The position numbers and the translations under genes were made by a program. DNA of 11,720 nt from Novosphingobium sp. GTDB taxonomy: Bacteria; Pseudomonadota; Alphaproteobacteria; Sphingomonadales; Sphingomonadaceae. Below, piece after piece: positions 1 through 6,438 of the stretch. The stretch covers positions 1 to 11,720 of the forward strand of contig JADYXV010000221.1 of NCBI GenBank assembly GCA_020853995.1. The letters are read 5' to 3'. The first letter of the stretch is position 1, and every line of letters begins with the position of its first letter. Under the pieces are notes generated by a model, which was not told the DNA's origin, searched no databases, and saw nothing but the letters and a program-made list of their open reading frames with translations.

Positions 1-308
1 AGGCTGTCGGTGAAGTGCTGGTTGACGGCAATCTCACGCCACAGGGACGGCGAGCGGAATGGTGTTGGCCCGCGCGCGCAATCGTCGGTGGCGATGCTAT
101 AGAGCCGTGCATTTCGGCTGCGTCGATTATCGCAAAAGAGCACCGTGACCGCATCATGCGACAAGCAGCGCAAGCACACCCGCATTATGGTTGGGAGCGC
201 AATGCAGGTTATGGCACGCCCGAACACCTGGCGGCATTGCGCAAGCACGGACCAACCCCACTGCATCGCCGCAGTTTCGCACCTGTTGCGCACCTGCAGT
301 TGCTATGA
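1..308 (+). CDS. rnhB: Ribonuclease HII, C-terminal part (5' end outside window)
   Basis: Cleaves the RNA strand of RNA-DNA hybrids and incises at single ribonucleotides in DNA (cytoplasmic DNA repair and replication). The reading frame is open from base 3 and ends with TGA at 306-308, leaving about 101 residues. The visible part has the usual RNase HII order: LVDGN near the start, then GGDAIEPCISAASIIAKEHRD (the family's KGD...IAAASIxAKVxRD block), HPHYGWERNAGYGT, and the closing LRKHGPTPLHRRSFAPV. The N-terminal DEAGRG catalytic block lies upstream of the window. The tail after SFAPV is short, as is normal for the family. It reads toward ccrM across a 206-bp gap. No T-rich intrinsic terminator follows the stop. 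The family assignment is secure; the length and start cannot be seen. Confidence 0.95.
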   Translation, partial: AVGEVLVDGNLTPQGRRAEWCWPARAIVGGDAIEPCISAASIIAKEHRDRIMRQAAQAHPHYGWERNAGYGTPEHLAALRKHGPTPLHRRSFAPVAHLQLL

Positions 309-326
309 CGAAATAAATTTCAGCCT

Positions 327-478
327 GAGTCCTGTCGGTCACACCACTACATGTTGAGTCTGCGCAGCAGTCGAAGACTCTACATATCGAGGTGGACTCG
401 TTCCGTTCTCATCTTTCATTGCTTGCGACTCGCGGATTTATGGCGAGTCGCAACTTGACGCGGGACTCCGAATGAATC
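327..478. promoter_or_regulatory. Cluster of eight GANTC (CcrM target) sites upstream of ccrM
   Basis: GANTC pentamers start at 327, 356, 376, 395, 427, 445, 464 and 474, i.e. eight in 152 bp where about 0.6 would be expected by chance. Several neighbouring sites are 18-20 bp apart (356/376/395 and 427/445/464). The region lies directly upstream of a gene for the methyltransferase family that modifies GANTC. In Caulobacter, methylation of GANTC sites in the ccrM promoter region helps shut the gene off. A similar autoregulatory role here is inference. I could not place a convincing -35/-10 pair. Confidence 0.75.
423..453. promoter_or_regulatory. Perfect 11-bp inverted repeat in the ccrM upstream region
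   Basis: TTGCGACTCGC at 423-433 is mirrored exactly by GCGAGTCGCAA at 443-453 around a 9-nt spacer. Each arm contains one GANTC site, at 427 and 445. No run of T follows, so it does not look like an intrinsic terminator of rnhB. It could be a protein operator or a leader hairpin of the ccrM transcript. Confidence 0.6.
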
Positions 479-514
479 ACCAGTGCCCCGATATTCAAGA
501 GTTAGGGACACGTT

Positions 515-1657
515 ATGGCAGTCGCACTTAAAGAACGCGCAAAAGCGCTTCGGGCAGCACCGGCAAAGGTGCTTAAAAGCGACGTCGCGCTGCCACTTAA
601 CCGCATCTTGCGCGGCGACTGCATCGAGGAAATGCGCAAGCTTCCTGACGGTTCAATCGACATGATCTTTGCCGATCCCCCCTATAACCTGCAATTGGGT
701 GGTGATCTGGCGCGTCCTGACGGCAGTCATGTGGATGCTGTGACCAATGATTGGGACAAATTCTCCAGCTTTGCGGTCTATGACAAGTTTACCCGCGAAT
801 GGCTGACCGAGGCGCACCGGTTGCTGAAGGCTGACGGCTCGATCTGGGTGATAGGCAGCTACCACAACATCTTTCGTGTTGGCACAATTCTGCAAGATCT
901 GGGATTCTGGATACTCAACGACATCATCTGGCGCAAAGCCAACCCGATGCCCAACTTCAAGGGTACACGTTTTACCAACGCGCACGAGACACTGATCTGG
1001 GCGTCGAAAAGTGAAAAGTCCAAATACACCTTCAATTATCGCGCGATGAAAACGCTGAACGATGAACTGCAAATGCGTTCGGACTGGGTTCTGCCGATCT
1101 GTGCCGGACCGGAGCGTTTGCGCCGTAACGGCACCAAGGCGCATCCGACGCAAAAGCCAGAAGCACTGCTTTATCGCGTGATGTTGGCGACGACCAACAA
1201 GGGCGATGTCGTCCTCGATCCGTTTTTTGGCACCGGCACGACCGGAGCGGTGGCAAAGCGTTTAGGCCGTGACTGGATCGGCTGCGAACGTGAGGCTGAT
1301 TACATCGAAGTGGCGCAAGAGCGCATAGCGCTGGCCTTGCCGCTGGATGAAAGCGCATTGGTGACGATGCAATCAAAGCGTTCTGCTCCCAAAGTCGCGT
1401 TCGGAGCACTGGTGGAAAGCGGGTATTTGACACCGGGAGTGAAGCTTACGGCCAAGAAAGGCCAGATCAGTGCGATCGTCCGCGCCGACGGTTCATTGCA
1501 ATCCGATGCGGAAATCGGTTCAATCCACGGCCTTGGCGCAAAGCTGCAAAACGCACCGTCATGCAACGGCTGGACGTTCTGGCATGTCGAGCATGAAGGC
1601 GAGGTCAAGCCGATTGATGCGCTGCGCCAGTTGTACCTGCTCGCGGTCGAGGATTGA
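515..1657 (+). CDS. ccrM: CcrM-type DNA (adenine-N6) methyltransferase, GANTC-specific
   Basis: Cell-cycle-regulated solitary methyltransferase that transfers a methyl group from S-adenosylmethionine to adenine in GANTC. The 380-residue product is close to Caulobacter CcrM (358). Motif IV, DPPYNLQLGG, begins at residue 54, and the SAM-binding motif I, DPFFGTGTT, at residue 235. This motif IV-before-I order marks the beta class. Residues about 285-375 (GALVESGYLTPGVKL through HVEHEG) form the C-terminal RAMA-like domain typical of CcrM. The ATG at 515 is preceded by AGGGA at 504-508, six bases away. There is no partnering restriction endonuclease gene nearby, which fits an orphan regulatory enzyme. 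The gene is fronted by eight copies of its presumed target site. folP follows after 31 bp. Target specificity is inferred from the family; the family call is near certain. Confidence 0.95.
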   Translation: MAVALKERAKALRAAPAKVLKSDVALPLNRILRGDCIEEMRKLPDGSIDMIFADPPYNLQLGGDLARPDGSHVDAVTNDWDKFSSFAVYDKFTREWLTEAHRLLKADGSIWVIGSYHNIFRVGTILQDLGFWILNDIIWRKANPMPNFKGTRFTNAHETLIWASKSEKSKYTFNYRAMKTLNDELQMRSDWVLPICAGPERLRRNGTKAHPTQKPEALLYRVMLATTNKGDVVLDPFFGTGTTGAVAKRLGRDWIGCEREADYIEVAQERIALALPLDESALVTMQSKRSAPKVAFGALVESGYLTPGVKLTAKKGQISAIVRADGSLQSDAEIGSIHGLGAKLQNAPSCNGWTFWHVEHEGEVKPIDALRQLYLLAVED

Positions 1658-1688
1658 GCGTGACCTTTTGCGGCGGTAAAGGCGCCTG

Positions 1689-2795
1689 ATGCCTACCGTT
1701 TACATCCGCCCCATCGCTCTGGTCGATAGCCCTCAAGCCGAAGATGGCGAGGCTGTGCGGCTTGGCGGTGGGCTGTCCTATGCAAGCCGGTTTGCGCTCA
1801 TGGTGCGCGAAGGTGGCAAGGTCATTTCGCGCCGCCGCCTTGGCGCTAGCGAAGTGCCTGACGCTGTGACTGCGCTGCCAGATGGCCTGGCGGCAGATGC
1901 CAGTGAACAGTGGAACAACCTGCGAAAGGTACATGCCCCTTTGGCCTGTGGTCCGCGCATGATCCGGCTCGAACAGCCGCAGATCATGGGCATTCTCAAC
2001 GTTACGCCCGATAGTTTTTCAGATGGTGGCCAGTTCCTTGACAAGCCTGATGCGGCGCTGGATCACGCCCATGCAATGCTCTCGTCCGGGGCTGGGATCA
2101 TCGATGTTGGCGGAGAATCTACCCGTCCGGGCGCAGCGGCCGTGTGGGAGGGTGACGAGGTAAAGCGCGTCGTCCCGGTGATCGAGCAACTGGCGGCAAG
2201 TGGGGCTGCAATATCTATCGATAGCCGCCGGTCCACGGTAATCGAGGCAGCGTTGGCGGCAGGTGCACACATCGTCAATGATGTGTCGGCCATGCGTCAT
2301 GACCCACGCACTGCGCAGATTGTGGCGAAAGCCGGCGCTCCTGTCGTGCTGATGCATGCGCCAGGGGACGACGGTGATCTTCACGCCGATGGTGACTATG
2401 CAGATGTCGTACTCGACGTGTTCGATGCCCTGCGTGAGCGGCGCGATACGGCTATGGCAGCAGGCATTGCGCAGGAAAAAATTCTGCTCGATCCGGGTAT
2501 CGGTTTTGGCAAATCGCTGGCTGAAAACCTTGCGCTCATCAACGCCTTGCCGATGTTTCATGCATTGGGCCAACCCATCCTGTTTGGCGCAAGCCGCAAG
2601 CGCCTGATCGGAGCACTTTCTAACGAAGTGCCGTCACATCAACGTATGCCCGGATCCGTCATGCTGGCCATCAAAGCATGGCAGGCAGGATGTCAGATCG
2701 TGCGTGTTCACGATGTAGCCGAAACGGTACAGGCCATGCACGTCTGGCGAGGGCTTTGCGATGCGGCACTGACAGATTTCAGCCAGTTGCCTTAA
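1689..2795 (+). CDS. folP: Dihydropteroate synthase with N-terminal extension
   Basis: Joins p-aminobenzoate to hydroxymethyl-dihydropterin pyrophosphate to give dihydropteroate in folate synthesis; this is the sulfonamide target. Pterin-binding TIM-barrel motifs are in order: MGILNVTPDSFSDGG from residue 100, GGESTRPG from 141, DPGIGFGKS from 268, GASRKR from 300 and RVHD from 339. The product is 368 residues against about 280 for typical FolP. The excess is an N-terminal segment of about 95 residues (starting MPTVYIRPIALVD) with no motif I recognise; I recall similar extensions in other sphingomonad FolP proteins. A shorter product starting near MIRLEQPQ (ATG 1959) is possible, but the upstream ATG at 1689 follows ccrM by only 31 bp and the frame is open and protein-like. 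It may be cotranscribed with ccrM. Its TAA overlaps the stop of the convergent dehydrogenase gene. Confidence 0.95.
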   Translation: MPTVYIRPIALVDSPQAEDGEAVRLGGGLSYASRFALMVREGGKVISRRRLGASEVPDAVTALPDGLAADASEQWNNLRKVHAPLACGPRMIRLEQPQIMGILNVTPDSFSDGGQFLDKPDAALDHAHAMLSSGAGIIDVGGESTRPGAAAVWEGDEVKRVVPVIEQLAASGAAISIDSRRSTVIEAALAAGAHIVNDVSAMRHDPRTAQIVAKAGAPVVLMHAPGDDGDLHADGDYADVVLDVFDALRERRDTAMAAGIAQEKILLDPGIGFGKSLAENLALINALPMFHALGQPILFGASRKRLIGALSNEVPSHQRMPGSVMLAIKAWQAGCQIVRVHDVAETVQAMHVWRGLCDAALTDFSQLP

Positions 2796-3559
2796 AGCGA
2801 AACCCCGCCATCGCTGACCAGGCATGTTCCGGTGATGGTGGCCGCTGCATCTGACAGCAAAAAGCCGATTTGTGCAGCTACTTCATCTGCGCGGGCAAAA
2901 CGGCCAATCGGTGTTGCATCCTTTGCCATCGCGGCAAGCGCTTGCTCTCTGCTGCCATGCTGTTCAACCAATGGTGCAAACCATGGGGCGCGGTCCCAGA
3001 TGCCGGTGTCCACGCCGCCGGGGGCAATGGCATTTACGCGCACGCCATATTTTGCGGCTTCGGCTGCAGCGACTTTGGCCAATTGGATTGTCGCCGCTTT
3101 TGACGCCGAATACGCGGCCGTTCCCGCTGCAGCCTTGATGCCGGATACAGATGCGGTGATTACGACAGCGCCACTACCCTGCCGCTTCATCGCTCTCAAT
3201 GCAGTGCGAAGCGACAGAAATGTGCCATCAAGGTTGACGGCCATTGTCTTGCGCCAGCTTGCTATGTCCAGATCGACAATGTCGTCATTGCTGGCAATCC
3301 CGGCATTGAGGACGGCATAGTCAAGCCGGGGCAAGTCCCGTTCCAACAGCTTCCAAAGCGACGGATCTGCAATATCGCCGCCCAGTGTATTGATTTTGCA
3401 CGACAGGCCAAGGGCATCCAGCCCGCTGCGGTCCATGTCGATAAGGATCAATTCGGCAATCCCACGCGCATCAAGCCAGCGGGCTACAGCGGCGCCGATG
3501 CCTGATGCCGCGCCCGTGACCAAAGCCACTTTTCCGCCAAATTCCGATTCACCTGCCAT
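2792..3559 (-). CDS. Short-chain dehydrogenase/reductase (classical SDR), substrate unknown
   Basis: NAD(P)-dependent oxidoreductase of the classical SDR family, 255 residues. It has the full catalytic set: TGAASGIG dinucleotide motif at 15-22, NAG at 85-87, Asn109, Ser137 (13 residues before the tyrosine, as usual), Tyr150 and Lys154 (YxxxK). An aspartate (Asp41) at the end of the second strand (LILIDMD) favours NAD over NADP. PGG in VNAIAPGGVDTG and the C-terminal LVSDGG are also typical. The substrate cannot be read from the sequence. It lies 19 bp downstream of the NtrC-like regulator on the same strand and is probably cotranscribed with it. I see no strong Shine-Dalgarno before the ATG at 3559. 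The gene ends convergently with folP, the two TAA stops sharing a TTAA (2792-2795), so there is no room for a terminator between them. Confidence 0.9.
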   Translation of the reverse strand: MAGESEFGGKVALVTGAASGIGAAVARWLDARGIAELILIDMDRSGLDALGLSCKINTLGGDIADPSLWKLLERDLPRLDYAVLNAGIASNDDIVDLDIASWRKTMAVNLDGTFLSLRTALRAMKRQGSGAVVITASVSGIKAAAGTAAYSASKAATIQLAKVAAAEAAKYGVRVNAIAPGGVDTGIWDRAPWFAPLVEQHGSREQALAAMAKDATPIGRFARADEVAAQIGFLLSDAAATITGTCLVSDGGVSL

Positions 3560-3578
3560 CGGTGAAAGTTAGCGCGGG

Positions 3579-4997
3579 TCAGGCGACGTTGTCGATGCCC
3601 AGTTCCGACAGCTTGCGGTAAAGCGTGGATCGGCCAATCCCCAGCCTGCGGGCAACTTCGGTCATCCGGCCGCGATAATGGCCGATAGCCAGCCGGATAA
3701 CGTCCGCTTCGATTTCCTCCAGCGGGCGCAAATTGCCATCGGCAGAAAACAGGGTGACGCCAGCGCCATCTGTCACGTTTGGCGCACGGCGGTTGCCTTC
3801 GCCAATAAGGCTGGACAGATTGGGGAAATCCTGGGCGGTTAGTGCTTCACCTTCGCAGAAAACGGCGGCGCGGAACAAGGTTGCTTGCAACTGGCGCACA
3901 TTGCCCGGCCAATCATAAGCGGCAAGCAAAGCCAGAGCGCCGTCTGTAATGCCAAGCGCCCTTAGACCGGGCTGTTCGCCGATCCGTGTCAGAAAGTGCC
4001 GGGCTAGCGCCGGAATATCGCCGGAGCGTTGACGCAGAGCAGGCAGGATGACCTGGGTCTGGGCCAACTGCGTATGAAGCTCTGCGTTGAAATCGCCCGT
4101 TTCGACAAGATCGCGCAAGCCCGCATTGGCGCAGGCGATGATTCGCACATCCACGCGGAAAGAATGACGCGCCCCGATGGGCTGGACATCACCCTTTTCC
4201 AGAAACCGGACGAGGCGCTCTTGCATGGGTTCAGGCAGCCGATCAATCTCATCGATCACCAAAGTGCCGCCATCTGCATGCTGAAGCGCACCAATGTGCC
4301 GCTCGAACGCGCCTGGAAAGGCCCCTTTTTCATGCCCGAACAGCACGGACTCGATCTGGTTTGCCGCAATACTGCCAATATTGATGGTCCGCAGCGCCGC
4401 TTTTGAACGAGGGCTGGCAGCATGCATGGCGCGAACAAGCATCTCCTTGCCCGTGCCACTTTCACCTTCGATCAGTACGGTTCCGTGCGTTCGCGCCGCC
4501 TTGGCAGAAACGGCCAAGGCGGCGCGAAAGGCTGGTGTTGCGCCGATCATCGAATCAAAATCGAGGGTTGCGCCTATTTTTTCAGTGAGCGGCTGCAATT
4601 CACAGGCATCGCTTTCACGCGTGGTTGCACTACGCAGCGCCTGTAGCAGACGTTCCGGCGCGACCGGCTTGATAAGATAGTCCGTAGCACCGGCGCGCAT
4701 GGCCTCGACCGCTAACAGCGGAGATGAGCTGGTTGTCAGCATCAAGATAGGCAGGGCAGGGCGGCGCGCCTTGAGTTCGGCAATCAGAGAGCAAGCATCA
4801 TCGCCCGGAACCCATTGATCCAGAACGATTGCACCAAGTTGCATTCCTTGACGAGTGCCAAGCGTGGCTATGGCGCTTTCAGAATCACGTGCGATGATCG
4901 TGCGCCAGCCCTCACGCGATGCAAGGGCCGTAATCAGGCGGCATTGCGCGGGTTCATCATCGATGAGCAAGAGAAGGCGTTGTTCAGGCTCCTGCAT
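3579..4997 (-). CDS. NtrC-like response regulator (REC-AAA+-Fis HTH) with degenerate sigma-54 contact motif
   Basis: Predicted two-component transcription regulator, 472 residues. An N-terminal receiver domain (about 8-125) has the acidic pair Asp13/Asp14, phospho-acceptor Asp60 (VLDQWVPG), Thr88 and Lys110 (LIKPV). A central AAA+ domain (about 145-385) has Walker A GESGTGKE at 178-185, Walker B VIDE at 248-251, sensor I ACAN at 288-291 and sensor II WPGNVRQL at 363-370. A Fis-type helix-turn-helix closes the protein (about 427-468, VARRLGIGRSTLYRKL). Oddities: the sigma-54-contacting GAFTGA loop reads GAFPGA (225-230), and the usual arginine-finger segment (FREDLYYRL in NtrC types) reads FNAELHTQL (303-311), without arginines. 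It may therefore not remodel sigma-54 holoenzyme and could act as a DNA-binding switch on ordinary promoters. No histidine kinase gene adjoins. The SDR gene follows at 19 bp. The domain calls are firm; the functional consequence is inference. Confidence 0.9.
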   Translation of the reverse strand: MQEPEQRLLLLIDDEPAQCRLITALASREGWRTIIARDSESAIATLGTRQGMQLGAIVLDQWVPGDDACSLIAELKARRPALPILMLTTSSSPLLAVEAMRAGATDYLIKPVAPERLLQALRSATTRESDACELQPLTEKIGATLDFDSMIGATPAFRAALAVSAKAARTHGTVLIEGESGTGKEMLVRAMHAASPRSKAALRTINIGSIAANQIESVLFGHEKGAFPGAFERHIGALQHADGGTLVIDEIDRLPEPMQERLVRFLEKGDVQPIGARHSFRVDVRIIACANAGLRDLVETGDFNAELHTQLAQTQVILPALRQRSGDIPALARHFLTRIGEQPGLRALGITDGALALLAAYDWPGNVRQLQATLFRAAVFCEGEALTAQDFPNLSSLIGEGNRRAPNVTDGAGVTLFSADGNLRPLEEIEADVIRLAIGHYRGRMTEVARRLGIGRSTLYRKLSELGIDNVA

Positions 4998-5080
4998 GAT
5001 TTGCTCTATTCACTCCCCCCACACTTCGGACAGGAGCCAGCGAATAGACGAATAGGGTAAAGAGGCGATTAAGCGCGAAC

Positions 5081-5095
5081 AGACTGTTACAGTCT
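5081..5095. promoter_or_regulatory. Perfect dyad in the divergent control region (candidate operator)
   Basis: AGACTGT-T-ACAGTCT is an exact 7+1+7 palindrome between the minus-strand regulator gene and the oxidase subunit IV/pnt operon. It abuts a weak candidate promoter for the plus-strand operon (TTGAGC at 5095-5100 and TAGAGC at 5118-5123, 17-bp spacing). An operator for a dimeric repressor or activator, perhaps the neighbouring Fis-HTH regulator, is possible but not shown. Confidence 0.4.
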
Positions 5096-5104
5096 TGAGC
5101 CTAA

Positions 5105-5156
5105 AGCGTGTGAACGCTAGAGCAATCGGGAAGCGCCTGTCGGGCGCGCAGTTTTT
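5105..5156 (+). promoter_or_regulatory. Two leader hairpins, the second followed by five T
   Basis: AGCGT-GTGA-ACGCT (5105-5118) and GCGCC-TGTCG-GGCGC (5133-5147) could fold in the leader of the oxidase subunit IV/pnt transcript. The second is GC-rich and is followed four bases later by TTTTT at 5152-5156, like a weak intrinsic terminator or attenuator. It lies just before the GGGGAT Shine-Dalgarno. No leader peptide or known riboswitch core was recognised here. Confidence 0.3.
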
Positions 5157-5167
5157 GGGGATGAAAC

Positions 5168-5290
5168 ATGGCTTCTGCAAACGACATGAAGGCTGCCAAG
5201 GCGACGTATGAGGGTTTCGTAAACCTCGTGAAATGGTCGACGCCGATTATTTGCGTACTGGTTCTGCTCATCATCCTTGTGATCCAGTAA
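5168..5290 (+). CDS. Small aa3-type cytochrome c oxidase subunit IV-like membrane protein
   Basis: A 40-residue product, MASANDMKAAKATYEGFV..., with a short polar N-terminus and one transmembrane helix (about residues 26-39, PIICVLVLLIILVI). The pattern A-TYEGFVNLVKWSTP before the helix matches the bacterial aa3-type cytochrome c oxidase subunit IV family, a single-helix accessory subunit of the alphaproteobacterial oxidase. The ATG at 5168 has GGGGAT at 5157-5162 as ribosome binding site; another ATG at 5161 is in a different, closed frame. The stop lies six bases before the GTG of pntAA, so the two are surely cotranscribed and possibly translationally coupled. No other oxidase genes lie in the window. 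The family call rests on pattern and size only, but this position ahead of pnt genes is one I recall from sphingomonads. Confidence 0.8.
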   Translation: MASANDMKAAKATYEGFVNLVKWSTPIICVLVLLIILVIQ

Positions 5291-5296
5291 AAGCGC

Positions 5297-6427
5297 GTGG
5301 CAGCTACAATTAAGATCGCCGTCCTTCGGGAACGTGCGGCAGGGGAGAGCCGGGTTTCGGCAACGCCGGAAACGGTGAAGAAATTCATCGCACTCGGTGC
5401 GTCGGTCGTCGTGGAAGGCGGAGCAGGAGCAGGTGCTTCGATTGGTGACGATGATTATCGCGTTGCCGGAGCCGAAGTCGTTGTTGCTGATGCGGCGAAG
5501 GATGCCGACATCGTTCTGGCCGTACAAGGCCCGGAAGCGGAATTGCTGACCGCAGCGAAGCCGGGTGCATGGGTTGTAGCAGGGCTTGACCCGTTCAGCC
5601 GCCGTGATCGCGTGGATGCTTATGCAACAGCCGGTCTTGAAGCGTTGGCGATGGAGTTCATGCCGCGCATCACGCGTGCGCAGTCAATGGATATCCTGTC
5701 GTCGCAATCAAACCTTGCAGGTTACAAGGCTGTCATAACCGCTGCCAATATTTATGGCCGTGCGTTTCCGATGATGATGACTGCTGCCGGCACCGTTTCA
5801 GCGGCGAAGGCGTTCATCATGGGTGTGGGCGTTGCCGGCCTTCAGGCAATCGCAACAGCCCGCCGGTTGGGCGCGCAAGTCTCGGCAACGGATGTGCGTT
5901 CGGCAACCAGAGAGCAGATCCAGTCGCTGGGTGCCAAACCGATCTTCGTCGAAAGCGTGGCGGGTATCGAAGGCGAGGGCGCAGGTGGTTACGCCACTGA
6001 GATGAGCGAGGAATACCAGAAGGCGCAAGCTGAACTGGTTTCAGCGCATATTGCCAAGCAGGACATCGTGATCACGACCGCGTTAATTCCCGGTCGCGCT
6101 GCTCCACGTCTGGTTTCCGACGCGCAAATTGCCACGATGAAACCGGGGTCGGTAATCTTCGATCTCGCCGTTTCCCAAGGTGGCAACGTGGAAGGCTCGG
6201 TTGCGGATCAAGTGGTTGAAAAGCACGGCGTTAAAATTGTCGGCTATTCCAATACCGCAACGCATCTGGCGGCAGACGCTTCGGCACTGTTCAGCCGGAA
6301 CCTTTACAACTTCCTCTCGGCCTTCTGGGACAAGGAACAGGGTAAGCCTGTTCTGGATGAGGAAATCGGCAACGCCATCCGCCTGACACAAGGCGGCAAA
6401 GTGGTGAACGAACGACTGCTCGGCTGA
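5297..6427 (+). CDS. pntAA: NAD(P) transhydrogenase subunit alpha, part 1 (NAD(H)-binding domain I)
   Basis: Soluble NAD(H)-binding subunit of the proton-translocating transhydrogenase, which moves hydride from NADH to NADP at the expense of the proton gradient. It is 376 residues, as in the split enzymes of alphaproteobacteria such as Rhodospirillum. Visible signatures are the N-terminal RERAAGESRVSATP (11-24), the mobile-loop region MPRITRAQSMDILSSQSNLAGY (122-143), the Rossmann motif GVGVAGLQA (176-184) and Asp199 after the second strand, fitting NAD(H). VIFDLAVSQGGN (287-297) is also characteristic. The start is GTG at 5297, six bases after the preceding stop, with no clear Shine-Dalgarno of its own, so translation probably depends on ribosomes leaving the small upstream gene. 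pntAB follows after 11 bp. The assignment is secure. Confidence 0.97.
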   Translation: MAATIKIAVLRERAAGESRVSATPETVKKFIALGASVVVEGGAGAGASIGDDDYRVAGAEVVVADAAKDADIVLAVQGPEAELLTAAKPGAWVVAGLDPFSRRDRVDAYATAGLEALAMEFMPRITRAQSMDILSSQSNLAGYKAVITAANIYGRAFPMMMTAAGTVSAAKAFIMGVGVAGLQAIATARRLGAQVSATDVRSATREQIQSLGAKPIFVESVAGIEGEGAGGYATEMSEEYQKAQAELVSAHIAKQDIVITTALIPGRAAPRLVSDAQIATMKPGSVIFDLAVSQGGNVEGSVADQVVEKHGVKIVGYSNTATHLAADASALFSRNLYNFLSAFWDKEQGKPVLDEEIGNAIRLTQGGKVVNERLLG

Positions 6428-6438
6428 GGGGGCCTGAC

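Noticed and set aside
455..495. TTGACG at 455-460 as a -35 element for ccrM
   Set aside because: No acceptable -10 lies 16-19 bp downstream; the nearest AT-rich hexamer (GATATT at 490) is 29 bp away.
309..514. Possible replication origin or DnaA-rich region because of repeated motifs
   Set aside because: The repeats are GANTC pentamers; no DnaA boxes or AT-rich unwinding stretch were seen.
653..1153. 166-codon minus-strand frame inside ccrM
   Set aside because: Shadow of the GC-rich coding strand; the plus-strand frame holds clear methyltransferase motifs.
2019..2573. 184-codon minus-strand frame inside folP
   Set aside because: Shadow frame; folP motifs cover the same bases on the plus strand.
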